NCBI RefSeq assembly: GCF_002251795.1
Contig: NZ_NOXU01000024.1
Location: 233,805-297,804 of the forward strand
Source: Niveispirillum lacus
Lineage (GTDB): Bacteria; Pseudomonadota; Alphaproteobacteria; Azospirillales; Azospirillaceae
DNA: 64,000 nucleotides
Direction of reading: 5' to 3'
Positions 17,523 to 26,875 of the stretch are shown here, piece by piece. Made by a program: the position numbers and the translations under genes. How positions within the stretch are numbered: the first letter of the stretch is position 1; the number at the start of each line of letters is the position of its first letter. A model generated the notes under the pieces. That model was given only the letters and a program-made list of their open reading frames with translations, made no database searches and was not told the origin of the DNA.

Positions 17523-17655
17523 TCATCACGCTTGCCCCGCCCCCCGGCCAACCGCTGGCAGGACCCGACGCCACCCCGGCAGCAGTTTGAGACAATACTC
17601 AACATCTCCCTGTCATTCCAGGCTGGGTATACGCCGAAACCCCTGATGCTGGGAC

Positions 17656-19473
17656 TTAAAGTTTGGACCAAGCCTCAACTTGCTCTTGCAGCATGGTCAG
17701 CGGCATGCGGCCATTCTTCAAGATCGTGTCATGGAAACCTTTGATGTCGAACCTGGCCCCCATCCGCCTCTTCGCGGCCTCGCGCAGTTCCAGAATCTTC
17801 AGCATGCCGATCTTGTAGCTGGTGGCCTGACCGGGCCAGCCGATATAGCGGTCGATCTCCCGCGCGGCCCCGCCTGGGTCCATGGCAGAGTTCGTGGTGA
17901 AATAATCGATCGCCTGCTGCCGGGTCCATTTGTTGGCATGCAGGCCCGTATCCACCACCAGCCGGATGGCCCGCATCAGCTCCGCCTCCAGCCTGCCATA
18001 GTCATTATAGGGGTCTTGGAAGAAGCCCATCTCCTTGGCCAACTGCTCGGTATAAAGCGCCCAACCCTCCCCATAAGCGGAATAGCCGCCGCCGAATTTC
18101 TGGAAATCGGGCACGCCGGTCAGTTCCTGGGAAATGGCCACCTGCATGTGATGGCCGGGAATACCTTCATGATAAGATAGGGTTTCCAGCCCAATGCGCG
18201 AGCGGGCGCGCATGTTGGACAGATTCACATAATAGATGCCAGGACGGGAACCATCGGGGGAGGGACCGTTGTAAAAGGCACCGGGCGAGGATTTCTCGCG
18301 GAACGGCTCCACGGCCCGCACCTCCATCGGCGCCTTGGGCTTCAGGTTGAAGACCAGATCCAGCTTGGGCCGGATGGCATCGACATAATCGGCGGCCTGC
18401 TTTAGATAGGCGGCCCGGCCTTCCGCGCTGTCGGGATAATAAAACTGATCATCCTGACGCGTGAACTGGAAGAAGGCGGCCAGATCGCCCTTGAAATCCA
18501 CCTGCTGCATGATGGCCCGCATCTCGCCATGGATGCGCTTAACCTCTGCCAGACCGGTGGCATGGATATAGTCTGCCGTCAGCGGCAGCGAGGTCCAGCG
18601 CTTCAGGCACGCAGCATAGAAGGCCTGACCCTCGGGCAGGCGCCAGACACCATGGTCGGGGTTGGACCGGGGGGCCGCCCCTTGCAGCCACTTGATCAAG
18701 GACAGATAGGCCGGTGCAACCGCGGTCCGCATGGCGTCGGCGGCCTGTTCCACCAATGCTGCCTTGTCCGCCTCGGGCAGGTTCAGCTTGGCGATCTTGG
18801 CACTGATATCGGTGAAGATGGGCGCCTGTAACGTGGATTGCGGTTCCACGGGGCTGCCCTTGATCTGGTTGCGGCAGGCCTGGATCAGGTCGGGAAAGAA
18901 ATATCGGGGCGGCAGCACGCCGGCGGCATCGGCCAGACGCAACCGTTCCTCCACCTGTCCGAAATAGCGCGGGAACTGCCGCAGTCGGGCGATATAAGCC
19001 TCGGCATCGGCCCGGCTTTCCACCTTGTGCTGATTGATCATCTGCACGGGCAGGTTCACATGCGGCCCGCCGACCAGGGTCAACGGGTATTGATGGTGGC
19101 GCCACCGGAAATCATCAATTTCGTCCTGGGCCCGCTCCCGGAACAGGCGCGCATAGAGCCGCGCCTGCGGCGACAGCTTCTCATCAGGGAAATCGCGGGC
19201 CAGACGGGCCAAGTCCTGCCGGTTCTGCTCAATGTCGGCCAGGGCGCGGGCCTCACTGACATCATCAAGCTGGTCATACAGCGTCTTGCGGCCCAACTGC
19301 ATGGCGCGCAAAGGGCTTTGCGCCACATCGCGTTCGAAGGTTTCCGCGAAGAAGGCGTATAGCGCTTTGTCAGCCGGGCCTTCCTGCGCCAAAGCAGGGG
19401 CAAAGGCCGGTGGCAACAACGCCAGCGTGGCGGTACCCCCACCTAACGCCAGGAGATGACGACGAGAAATCAT
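17656..19473 (-). CDS. DUF885 family secreted metallopeptidase-like protein
   Basis: 605 residues with a twin-arginine-like signal (MISRRHLLALGGGTATLALLPPAFAPALAQ), so probably periplasmic. The DUF885 domain fills the rest. Near residue 430 it has the zinc-type motif YHEGIPGHHMQ (HExxH-like, HEGIPGHH), and further on GYSAYGEGWALYTEQL, which supplies the third ligand region. Family members are putative zinc carboxypeptidases; the substrate is unknown. The start at 19473 puts the signal at the N-terminus, and an in-frame extension to 19719 overlaps the antiporter gene and is not protein-like. It lies 149 bp downstream of the antiporter stop. Confidence 0.9.
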   Translation of the reverse strand: MISRRHLLALGGGTATLALLPPAFAPALAQEGPADKALYAFFAETFERDVAQSPLRAMQLGRKTLYDQLDDVSEARALADIEQNRQDLARLARDFPDEKLSPQARLYARLFRERAQDEIDDFRWRHHQYPLTLVGGPHVNLPVQMINQHKVESRADAEAYIARLRQFPRYFGQVEERLRLADAAGVLPPRYFFPDLIQACRNQIKGSPVEPQSTLQAPIFTDISAKIAKLNLPEADKAALVEQAADAMRTAVAPAYLSLIKWLQGAAPRSNPDHGVWRLPEGQAFYAACLKRWTSLPLTADYIHATGLAEVKRIHGEMRAIMQQVDFKGDLAAFFQFTRQDDQFYYPDSAEGRAAYLKQAADYVDAIRPKLDLVFNLKPKAPMEVRAVEPFREKSSPGAFYNGPSPDGSRPGIYYVNLSNMRARSRIGLETLSYHEGIPGHHMQVAISQELTGVPDFQKFGGGYSAYGEGWALYTEQLAKEMGFFQDPYNDYGRLEAELMRAIRLVVDTGLHANKWTRQQAIDYFTTNSAMDPGGAAREIDRYIGWPGQATSYKIGMLKILELREAAKRRMGARFDIKGFHDTILKNGRMPLTMLQEQVEAWSKL

Positions 19474-19622
19474 GGAAACACACCCGTTATTCTTTATGTC
19501 CGATGAAAGCAGGGTGCCTGCTTGGCAATCCACGTCAAGGACTTGATTGTATTGGCCCCATAGCCGGCCGCACAGGCGGATAGGACCGCTTGCCCCCCCA
19601 GCGGCCATGATCATCCGCCGCT

Positions 19623-21434
19623 TCAATCCCCGCCGGCTTCCTGCCGGTGCCGTGGCTTGGACAGGCGTCGACGGATACGGGTGCCATAGGCCTGCAACTG
19701 TTGGCGGAACCCGGCCCATCCGGTGGCCGGCGGGGTGAGGTCGATGCCCACCACCTCTGCCTCTCCCGCCTTCAGGCTGACGACGATCAATTCCATTTCA
19801 CCAACGCGCACGCGGTCACCCAGGGATGGATCATGGCCCAGACGGCGGCGGATCAGATCGGACAGGGTCTGTGTCGGATCGTCGCCAGCATCAAACCCAT
19901 ACATGCCACCCACCGCCATGGCTGGCATGTCACCCTGGATTTGAAAGTCGCCGGCGGGACGGTCTTCGTCAAAGGTATCGACCTTGCGACCAAACAGCCG
20001 GTCCATGACAGCCAGCGCCGACCCGTCGCCCATGGCCAGAACGGTATCGCCGGGCTGCAGGCGGTGAGCATCTTCCGGCCGGACAGGGCGACCGTTCTGG
20101 ATCAGGGCCAGAAGCTGCACCGACTCAGGGATGATCAGTTTACCCCGCCCACGCTTGGCAGCTTCACTGTCGCGGGCCACCGTGAACACGGCCAGTTGCC
20201 CCGACCCATCAGGCAGGTCGACATCGGCGCGGCTGGGCGGTTCGGGCTGTGGCGGAGCCAGGAGACCCAGGAGCCGGGCTGAAGGCCCAACGGTCCAGCC
20301 CTGAATCAGAAGCGACAGCAGCACAACCACAAAGGCAACGGCAAAATAGGCCTGGGCGTTGGGCACGCCCGCCAGAACGGGAATGGCCGCCAGCACAATG
20401 GGGACAGCACCACGCAGCCCCACCCAAGAAATATAGGTCAACTCTGTCAGGGTGAACCGGAAGGGCAGCAGCGAGGCAAAGACTGCCAGCGGCCGCGCGA
20501 CCAGCATCAGACCCAGCGCCACCAGCGTGCCAGACAGAAGATACGGCCCCAGCAGCGACGGGGTGACCAGCAACCCCAGCATCACGAACAGCCCGATCTG
20601 TGCCAACCAGGCCAGACCATCATGGAACCGCCGGATCAGGCGGTCGGCCTTATGTGGGCGATTGCCCAGGATCAGACCCGCCAGATAGACGGCCAGGAAG
20701 CCCGATGCCCCTGCTGCCTGCGCTCCACCGAACACGAACAGGGAAAAAGACAAGGCCAGGATCGGGTACAGGCCATCGGCCAGATCCAGCCGATTAACCA
20801 GCCAGACCAGGGCATATCCAGCCGCGACCCCAAAGATCACGCCACCGACCATTTGTTGAATCAGTTCAAGCAGCAGATGCAGCGGTTCCACCCCGGCGGG
20901 GCTGATCAAAATGGTGACAGCCAGCAGAGTCAACAGCACCGCCATTGGATCATTCAGACCCGATTCCACCTCCAGCGTCGCAGAGACACGGCCACGAAGG
21001 GCCAGACCACGCAGGTTCAGCAGAAAAAAGACCGCCGCCGCATCGGTGGAAGCGATGATTGACCCAACCAGGAATCCTTCTTTCCAGCCGACCCCCATGA
21101 CCAGACAGACCAGTGCCCCCGTCACCACGGCGGTGATCAGGACACCGGCGGTCGCGAGGCTGAGTGCAGGCCAACGGGCCAGGCGGAACGTGTCAGTATG
21201 GGTGCGCAGCCCACCGTCGAACAGAATGACGGCCAACGCCGTGGACCCGAACAGATAGGCCAGCTTGAAATCACCGAAATGGATGCCCCCCGGCCCATCT
21301 TCCCCAGCCAGCATACCCAAGCCAAGGAAGACCAGCAGCAGCGGGGCGCCCAGGCGCGAGGAGATGCGGCCAGCCAGAATGGCCAACAGCAGCAGCAAAC
21401 CCGCCAGGAAGATCATCTCATTGATGGCTTCCAC
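19623..21434 (-). CDS. Potassium/proton antiporter, CvrA/NhaP2 type
   Basis: 603 residues. The N-terminal CPA1 antiporter domain has about twelve membrane segments (AILAGRISSRLGAPLLLVFLG, GSIIASTDAAAVFFLLNLRG, VESGLNDPMAVLLT, the last with the family Asp). It is followed by a TrkA-C-like RCK regulatory domain (about residues 400-485) and a CorC/HlyC transporter-associated domain (about 505-575). It exchanges K+ for protons at the inner membrane, and the C-terminal domains probably sense ligands. A GTG at 21434 has GGAAGG 7 bases before it and is the preferred start; ATG 21482 and ATG 21416 are alternatives. Confidence 0.9.
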   Translation of the reverse strand: MEAINEMIFLAGLLLLLAILAGRISSRLGAPLLLVFLGLGMLAGEDGPGGIHFGDFKLAYLFGSTALAVILFDGGLRTHTDTFRLARWPALSLATAGVLITAVVTGALVCLVMGVGWKEGFLVGSIIASTDAAAVFFLLNLRGLALRGRVSATLEVESGLNDPMAVLLTLLAVTILISPAGVEPLHLLLELIQQMVGGVIFGVAAGYALVWLVNRLDLADGLYPILALSFSLFVFGGAQAAGASGFLAVYLAGLILGNRPHKADRLIRRFHDGLAWLAQIGLFVMLGLLVTPSLLGPYLLSGTLVALGLMLVARPLAVFASLLPFRFTLTELTYISWVGLRGAVPIVLAAIPVLAGVPNAQAYFAVAFVVVLLSLLIQGWTVGPSARLLGLLAPPQPEPPSRADVDLPDGSGQLAVFTVARDSEAAKRGRGKLIIPESVQLLALIQNGRPVRPEDAHRLQPGDTVLAMGDGSALAVMDRLFGRKVDTFDEDRPAGDFQIQGDMPAMAVGGMYGFDAGDDPTQTLSDLIRRRLGHDPSLGDRVRVGEMELIVVSLKAGEAEVVGIDLTPPATGWAGFRQQLQAYGTRIRRRLSKPRHRQEAGGD

Positions 21435-21626
21435 ACCCGCACCTTCCTTCGCGCCAACAGCCCTACCCGACCAATATGGCACAAAGGGTGAAAGGCATGG
21501 CTAATTCGCAACGATTGTGACCTTTTGGGCACAGGTTGGGAAACTGAACGAAAGGATAGGAACGGCCGGCAGATCCAACCAAACGGCCTATATACACAAC
21601 GGCGAGGCGGGGCGCCGCAAAGCGAA

Positions 21627-21654
21627 CGGGCGGATCAACCCAAGCTGATCCGCC
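21627..21654 (-). terminator. Hairpin after the DUF6607-like gene
   Basis: A perfect 10-bp stem (GGGCGGATCA / TGATCCGCCC) with an 8-base loop lies 59 bp beyond the stop of the TonB receptor operon. The bases after it on the minus strand are only moderately T-rich, so it is a weak intrinsic terminator candidate. The rest of the 21483-21712 gap holds nothing else I can name. Confidence 0.5.
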
Positions 21655-21712
21655 CGGCCGCATTCCATCCGGGACCCCGATGCCCAATACCACCGGTCCC
21701 CCCGGATGCGCG

Positions 21713-22708
21713 TCACCCCCGCGACGCGCCGGCCGTGGCGGCGGCCGGTCCTGTGGCGCCGGTGATCAGGTGGCGGGCCTGGGACACGGCATCCGCCGTT
21801 CCCGTCTCTCCCTTTGCCACCTTCCCGGCGAGTTCCATGAGTTGCTTGCCCGTGCTGGAGCCGTTGTCCGCCTCCTGCACCAGATGGATGCCGCCATGCT
21901 GAGCGGCGATGTCGTCCCAGTGCTTGCGCACAGCGGCCCAGAAGGTAGCGGTCTTGGCCATGTAATCATCCGCCGCCTGGAAATCGAAATCGGTGGAGGG
22001 CACGTAGCTGTTCAACACCACCTCATGCACGATGGTGGTCAGCTTGCCGTCGCGCATCCCGGCCTTGGCATTGTCCTGCTCATGCACCCAGCCCTGATGC
22101 GTCAGCGCATGGCGGTTGGTGCCAAAATAGCGGTCATAGATCGGCTTTCGCACGGCGTCGCGCCGCGCCAGGGGACGGCCCGTCTCCCCGCTGATCCAGC
22201 GATGTTCACCGCGATCATGCTTCCATTGGCCTACCCCGCCATAGCGCGGGCTGTCATCGGTCTGCCAGACCGTCTGGGCCCAGGCGTCGGTGCGCTGTGC
22301 CGCCGGCACGGGTGTCACCTTCCACTGATCCGGCCCCTCATAGGTCAGCACCGTTTCCGGCTCATAGGTCCAGTCCTGCCGCCAATGCTTGATGACGACA
22401 GGCTTGTCATCTTCACCCTTCACCACCAGCAGGTGCTGCAAACGGATGGTGCGGCCCGTATCCTCGATCACGCGCACCGCCTCAAACCCGCCGCTGCGTT
22501 TCGGCTCGATCGGCTCATAGCCGGGGGCGATAGCCACCGTCTCCTTGAAGTCAAACTTCACCCGGTAGGTACCGGCCATGGCCAGGATGGCGGCACGATC
22601 GGCATTGAAGGCAGTGCAGTCGGGCTTGCCGCAATCGACCTGGGCGGCGGCGGGCAGCGTGGCCAGCAGGGCCAGGGCTGCCAGACCGGCTTTCAGAGAC
22701 TTGTACAT
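21713..22708 (-). CDS. DUF6607-like secreted protein paired with the TonB receptor
   Basis: 331 residues with a Sec signal peptide (MYKSLKAGLAALALLATLPAAAQ). The mature part holds VDCGKPDCTAF and many Trp/Tyr-rich strands (HWRQDWTYEPE, QTVWQTDDSPRYGGVGQWKHDRGEHRW, HEQDNAKAGMRDGK), consistent with the DUF6607 family; I am fairly but not fully sure of the family. It starts 10 bp after the TonB receptor stop, so both are one Fur-type operon. A role in uptake or handling of the receptor ligand is inferred. The C-terminus is Ala/Gly-rich. Confidence 0.75.
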   Translation of the reverse strand: MYKSLKAGLAALALLATLPAAAQVDCGKPDCTAFNADRAAILAMAGTYRVKFDFKETVAIAPGYEPIEPKRSGGFEAVRVIEDTGRTIRLQHLLVVKGEDDKPVVIKHWRQDWTYEPETVLTYEGPDQWKVTPVPAAQRTDAWAQTVWQTDDSPRYGGVGQWKHDRGEHRWISGETGRPLARRDAVRKPIYDRYFGTNRHALTHQGWVHEQDNAKAGMRDGKLTTIVHEVVLNSYVPSTDFDFQAADDYMAKTATFWAAVRKHWDDIAAQHGGIHLVQEADNGSSTGKQLMELAGKVAKGETGTADAVSQARHLITGATGPAAATAGASRG

Positions 22709-22718
22709 CGGGGGTTCC

Positions 22719-24914
22719 TTAGAAGCTGACGGTGAGCGAGGCGCTGAGATTGCGGCCGGGCTGGGTGTAGCTGTCGCGGATGGTAGAACTGGCGGCCAAG
22801 CCGCGCACATCGCCCCACCACCAGTATTTCTGGTTGGTGATGTTAAACAGGCCGGCGCGCAGGGTGGCGAAATCCGTCACGCGCCAGCGGGCGGTGGCGT
22901 CCAGCACGATGAAATCGCCGGGCGCGAAACAGCCGCCGGTACAGGCAGTGCCAATCCGGCCCGCCGATTTCTTCGCTGAATAGATGGCCGAGATGTCGCC
23001 GCCGAAGCGGCCCTCGGTCGGTTCGTCCCAACTGACGCCCAGCGTCACCTTGACAGGATCAATACTGTCCAGCGGGCGCTTCACCCCGGCGGTTTCCTGG
23101 TCACCCTTGGCATAGGCGGCCCCGCCGATCAGGCCCCAGCCCTGACCAACATCCCAGTTGGCCTTGGCCTCTAGCCCATGGATCGTCACCTTGTTCAGGT
23201 TCACATATTGATATGTCGCAGGGCTGGCGGCCGTGAAATTGCCCGAGACCAGCACCTGTTCGATGAAATCATCGTACCAGCCCTTAAAGCCGGTGACGGC
23301 CGCCTGCCAGTCATCGCCGCGCAGGCGCAGGCCCAACTCCACCGTCCGGCTGCTTTCCGGCTTCAGGTCAGGGTTGGAGATGGAGCGGTAATTCTGCAAC
23401 GGGTTGGCAAAGCCGTTATTCACCTGAGACGGGGCCGGAGCCTTGAACCCTTCGGCATAATTGGCAAACAGGCCGGCATGGTCGTTCAGCCAGTAAAGGG
23501 CTGCGAATTTGGGAGACAGATGGTCATCGCTCTGCCCCGTTGGGGTGCCCACGAACAGCGGATCGGTTTTGGGATCAATCTTGTAATAATCATAGCGCAG
23601 GGCGGGATAGAGCGACAGCGCGCCGCCCAACAAGGTCACCTCATCCTGGATGAACAGGCCGGCCAGCGTATGGTCGGTGGTCGGGAAGGCGCGGGTGGGA
23701 TAGGTCTCCCCCGCCGGCGGCACGGTGCCATCGCGGGTGCCCAGTTGTTCGGTCAGGGAGAAATCACCGCCATAAACCATCAGATGGTCGATGCCATTGC
23801 CCTTGATGGAGGTGCTGGCATCAACATTCAGGCCCGTGACCTTGTTGTCGAAGGTATTGATGCGCAACCGGTCGGCGGCGGTATTACGGTCCTCGGCGGA
23901 ATATTGCCGCGTGTCGCTGTCCTGTCGGTAAAGCGTCCAATGCAGGCTGTCGATCATGCCGCCATCGGCGGGATCATAGCGGTGATCCAGGCTGACCCGG
24001 TCGCGGCGTACCGTATCATGCGCCCTGAGACCGATGACGCTGGTCGCGACCAGGGGCGGTACGGCGATGGCCGTCAGGACATCGGCCTCCATGTCGTGGT
24101 CAAACAGCTCATAGGTCAGACGCAGCGTATGTTCCCCCGTCGGCTGCCAGACCAGCTTGGCCAGGGCCGAGTTATCGGCAATGTCCTGCGGGTTGGCGGC
24201 GGTGCGGGTGATGTTGGCGGTCTTGATCGCGCCCTTATTCTCCGTCTCCTTGGCGTCGCGGCGGTTATAGGCCAGCATGGCCGACCATTTGCCCGCCTTG
24301 CCGGCCAGGACCATGCCCTTGCCCCAGCCCCGGTCGGCCTCGCTGTAACCGGCCTTGACCTCCCCGCCATAAACTTTGTCGCCCTGGATGAAATCGACAG
24401 GGTCCTTAGTCACAAAGCTGACGGCACCGGCCAGCCCGTCGGAGCCATAAAGCGCGGATGCCGGCCCGCGCAGGATTTCGACCGATTTCAGCAGGTCCAG
24501 ATCGACATAGTCGCCACGGCCAACGGACTGCCCGCCAAAGGCGAAGGCGTCAGGTGCGCGGATGCCGTCGGTCTGGATCAGGACACGGTTGCCCTCCAGA
24601 CCCCGGATGTTGAAGCCGCTATTGCCGTCGCGCCCCGTGTTGGCCCCGGCGGCCGTGAAACGGGTGGGAGAAGAACGGACGGAGACACCCGGTTCATGGC
24701 GGATCAGGTCTTTAATGTCGGTGACCAGCCGGTCCTTCACCCTTTCCGCCCCGATGACGCTGACCGTTGCCGGGGCATCCACAGTTTCCTTTGGTGTACG
24801 GGTGGCGATCACCGTGATCTCACTGACCTGCATGTCGGCGGCTTCGGCCACCTGACTATCCTGGGCCCTTGCCGTGCCGGCCAAGGCCAGCAAAATCAGG
24901 GGCAACGCCGTCAT
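22719..24914 (-). CDS. TonB-dependent receptor, heme/hemoglobin-type family
   Basis: A 731-residue outer-membrane receptor for high-affinity uptake driven by TonB. The signal peptide MTALPLILLALAGTARAQ is followed by a TonB-box-like segment (MQVSEITVIATRTPKE). Next come a plug with RHEPGVSVRSSP and GLEGNRVLIQTDGIRAP, a 22-strand barrel with the FRAP-like EGFKAPAPSQV and the NPDLKPE box, and a terminal aromatic (LTVSF). The layout fits the hemoglobin/transferrin/lactoferrin receptor family. The His usually found between the FRAP and NPDL boxes is missing, so heme as ligand is uncertain. ATG 24914 gives the signal peptide. Confidence 0.9.
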   Translation of the reverse strand: MTALPLILLALAGTARAQDSQVAEAADMQVSEITVIATRTPKETVDAPATVSVIGAERVKDRLVTDIKDLIRHEPGVSVRSSPTRFTAAGANTGRDGNSGFNIRGLEGNRVLIQTDGIRAPDAFAFGGQSVGRGDYVDLDLLKSVEILRGPASALYGSDGLAGAVSFVTKDPVDFIQGDKVYGGEVKAGYSEADRGWGKGMVLAGKAGKWSAMLAYNRRDAKETENKGAIKTANITRTAANPQDIADNSALAKLVWQPTGEHTLRLTYELFDHDMEADVLTAIAVPPLVATSVIGLRAHDTVRRDRVSLDHRYDPADGGMIDSLHWTLYRQDSDTRQYSAEDRNTAADRLRINTFDNKVTGLNVDASTSIKGNGIDHLMVYGGDFSLTEQLGTRDGTVPPAGETYPTRAFPTTDHTLAGLFIQDEVTLLGGALSLYPALRYDYYKIDPKTDPLFVGTPTGQSDDHLSPKFAALYWLNDHAGLFANYAEGFKAPAPSQVNNGFANPLQNYRSISNPDLKPESSRTVELGLRLRGDDWQAAVTGFKGWYDDFIEQVLVSGNFTAASPATYQYVNLNKVTIHGLEAKANWDVGQGWGLIGGAAYAKGDQETAGVKRPLDSIDPVKVTLGVSWDEPTEGRFGGDISAIYSAKKSAGRIGTACTGGCFAPGDFIVLDATARWRVTDFATLRAGLFNITNQKYWWWGDVRGLAASSTIRDSYTQPGRNLSASLTVSF

Positions 24915-24988
24915 GTTCCGGCAACTCACGATCCCACACTCCACACTCGTTTGCGAACCATTCTCAATATCATTAATAAGAATGCGGT

Positions 24989-25003
24989 TGAGAATCAATA
25001 TCA
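24989..25003 (-). promoter_or_regulatory. Fur box upstream of the TonB receptor
   Basis: TGAGAATCAATATCA matches the 7-1-7 Fur consensus TGATAATNATTATCA at 12 of 14 positions and lies 75-89 bp before the receptor ATG. The same 11 bases TCAATATCATT recur at 24964-24974, 31 bp (about three helical turns) away, within an AT-rich patch unlike the surroundings. Iron repression of the receptor and DUF6607-like genes is inferred. Confidence 0.75.
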
Positions 25004-25223
25004 TTTTGACGAATGCACTGATCATGTCAGAAGCGTGGCGGCAGGGTCTGGATAAAGGCGGCACAATGTCAGGCATGGCGCGGAAAAGCCGTTGAGTTTC
25101 CGAGGCTTCGCCTCAGGTCCGTCAAAGCATCGCCATGGCTCCAGCGCTTCATGAACCTGTCGGGCGACAGGCGGCACCAAACGGTAACGCCTCCCAGACA
25201 GAAGATGAAACCTGGAGGATCGA

Positions 25224-25676
25224 ATGCGTGGCACTGTGATGCTGATGACCGGCCTGACCCTCGCTCTGCTGTCCAGCGGCGCCCAGGCGCAACCAGTTGG
25301 TGGCAATGGCACCGCTGCACTGGGCGGCACGGTGCAGGGCGTTGCGGGTATCGGTGCCCAGGGCACAGGCAGTGTGCAGAGCAGCCTGAATGCCAGCTCC
25401 ACCCTGGATCGCGTCCATGGACCGGCCAGTCGCCTGAAGCATGAAATTGCAGCCAAGGCGGAAACGGCCGCCGATACGGCCAAGGGCACCGCAACGGGAA
25501 CTGCTGCCAAGGCCATGGAGACGGCGAACGTCACCGGCGGGTCCACCGAATCCAGTGTCGAAAGGCAGGCGAGCCCGACGGCCGACAGCAACACACCAGA
25601 TGTGAAGACCCCGGCCGTGAAAGCCAGCACGACCACTGGGGCTTCGGTGGAAACCAAGCCGGCGCAACCGCAGTAA
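25224..25676 (+). CDS. Low-complexity secreted protein, unknown
   Basis: 150 residues: signal peptide MRGTVMLMTGLTLALLSSGAQAQ, a Gly-rich part (VGGNGTAALGGTVQGVAGIGAQGTGSV), then an Ala/Thr/Lys-rich part with loosely repeated units such as AAKAETAADTAKGTATGTAAKA. No Cys and no catalytic motif. It should be periplasmic or surface-exposed and largely disordered or helical. A good Shine-Dalgarno (GGAGG) stands about 6 bases before the ATG, which favours this strand over the 223-residue open frame on the other strand. A terminator follows directly. Confidence 0.72.
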   Translation: MRGTVMLMTGLTLALLSSGAQAQPVGGNGTAALGGTVQGVAGIGAQGTGSVQSSLNASSTLDRVHGPASRLKHEIAAKAETAADTAKGTATGTAAKAMETANVTGGSTESSVERQASPTADSNTPDVKTPAVKASTTTGASVETKPAQPQ

Positions 25677-25697
25677 TTGCTGCCAAACTTCAACGAA

Positions 25698-25729
25698 AAC
25701 GGCCCCGGCGGGAAACCACCGGGGCCGTT
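25698..25729 (+). terminator. Terminator between the secreted-protein gene and sapC
   Basis: An 11-bp perfect stem (AACGGCCCCGG / CCGGGGCCGTT) with a 10-base loop lies 22 bp after the stop and between two convergent genes. The T-run after it is short. It probably works in both directions. Confidence 0.75.
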
Positions 25730-25760
25730 CCATTTCCTGCCTGTGGCAGCAACAGACCGA

Positions 25761-26516
25761 TCAGACGCCCTTGGGCAGACGGTCGATCAGGTTCTGCCAG
25801 CGGCCCAACGACACAAAATGCGCATAGACCAGACCGATCCAGTTGCGCTTGCGCCATTCCAAGAAGGTCTCATCCGGCAGTTCGTTGAACTTCTGCTCGT
25901 CAATGACGCGGAAGCCTGACAACGACAATTGCTTGCCTTCCGGCGTCACCACCTCGGCGCGCTGATCGACCAGCAGGCCCAGTTTTTCGACCTCTTCGCA
26001 GAAAAGCTGGGTCTGTCGGGCCGACTGGTTGAAGGCCACACAGTAATTCAGGATATCTTCGCCTTCCTTGGTCCCCTTGCCGTCCTTGAACAACGGCAGA
26101 TCGCCCTCGGCCCCCTCACCACGGATCAGGATTTCCTCATCCTCTTCCATGATCAAGACCAGACGCTTGTCCTCCGGCATCTCGACAAGGATGAACGGAT
26201 AGCGGCCGATATAGGCGGGGATCTGAGCATTGTAAGCCCAGGTAAAGTCTTCGCGCAGAAACAGGTTCTCACCCGCCCGCAGACCCAGCAGGGCCATGAC
26301 ACCAGCCGACGGGCCGGGGCCGAATACCAGCGGGTAATGGTTCTGCAACTGCGGCATCTCTTCCGCCAGCACCGGTACGGCGTGGATCTTGGACGCGTAG
26401 CGGAAGGTACGATTGCGCTTCACCTTCACATTGGCGTGATGCTGCGCGCTCACGGCAACGGGATTCTTGTACAGAAGCGGCATCTGGGGGGCGTCGGCGT
26501 TGGCGACGTCGGTCAT
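25761..26516 (-). CDS. SapC family protein
   Basis: 251 residues resembling SapC (MPLLYKNPVAVSAQHHANVKVK, TFRYASKIHAVPVLAEEMPQLQNHYPLVF, LGLRAGENLFL, then YIGRYPFILVE and the acidic MEEDEEILIRGEG). There is no signal peptide. SapC was named in Campylobacter fetus surface-layer secretion, but the alphaproteobacterial homologues have no proven role and often occur near TonB receptors, as here. The start may be ATG 26516 (more family-like) or ATG 26546; neither has a strong Shine-Dalgarno. Confidence 0.85.
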   Translation of the reverse strand: MTDVANADAPQMPLLYKNPVAVSAQHHANVKVKRNRTFRYASKIHAVPVLAEEMPQLQNHYPLVFGPGPSAGVMALLGLRAGENLFLREDFTWAYNAQIPAYIGRYPFILVEMPEDKRLVLIMEEDEEILIRGEGAEGDLPLFKDGKGTKEGEDILNYCVAFNQSARQTQLFCEEVEKLGLLVDQRAEVVTPEGKQLSLSGFRVIDEQKFNELPDETFLEWRKRNWIGLVYAHFVSLGRWQNLIDRLPKGV

Positions 26517-26875
26517 CTTGGTCGGTCCCGGCAATCTGTCAGTCATGGGGCGGCCGTCCGCCCGTCACTGGGGTGCCTCTCAACTGCCGCAAACCACCCC
26601 CCCTGTCAATGCCGGTGGCACGGGGAAACGGGCGAAAACCGGCAGGAAAGAAGGCTGAATAGCGTGGCAAAGGGCCAACTGGCGGGATCAGGGATGAAGG
26701 TTCGGCGGGACATGATGGCTGCTCCTGGCAAAGATCGTCTGGATGTTGGGGTCATCATCGCGGAAGCTTGGCTTGACGTCGAATATCAATCAAATACAGT
26801 CGCTGTAGCTTTTAGTTACATCGAACCCACAAATGCCCTTCATCACCGTGGGGCGCTGACCCTGCGGAGATCACG
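26517..26875. other. Intergenic region before the LysR gene
   Basis: About 330-360 bp between the divergent sapC and LysR-type genes. I see no convincing small gene. The left half has normal GC; the right part (26770-26835) is AT-rich and holds the LysR promoter candidate annotated separately. Confidence 0.5.
26773..26800 (+). promoter_or_regulatory. Possible promoter of the LysR-type gene
   Basis: TTGACG and TACAGT are separated by 16 bp in a locally AT-rich segment, about 75 bp before the LysR-type start. The -10 matches 4 of 6 consensus bases. A LysR binding site cannot be separated from this by eye. Confidence 0.35.

Noticed and set aside
23178..25055. 625-codon open frame opposite the TonB receptor
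   Set aside because: No motif, no ribosome site, and the receptor frame is unambiguous.
25022..25693. 223-codon minus-strand frame opposite the Ala-rich secreted protein
   Set aside because: It crosses the Fur-box side region and lacks a ribosome site; the plus-strand frame has a signal peptide, Shine-Dalgarno and terminator.
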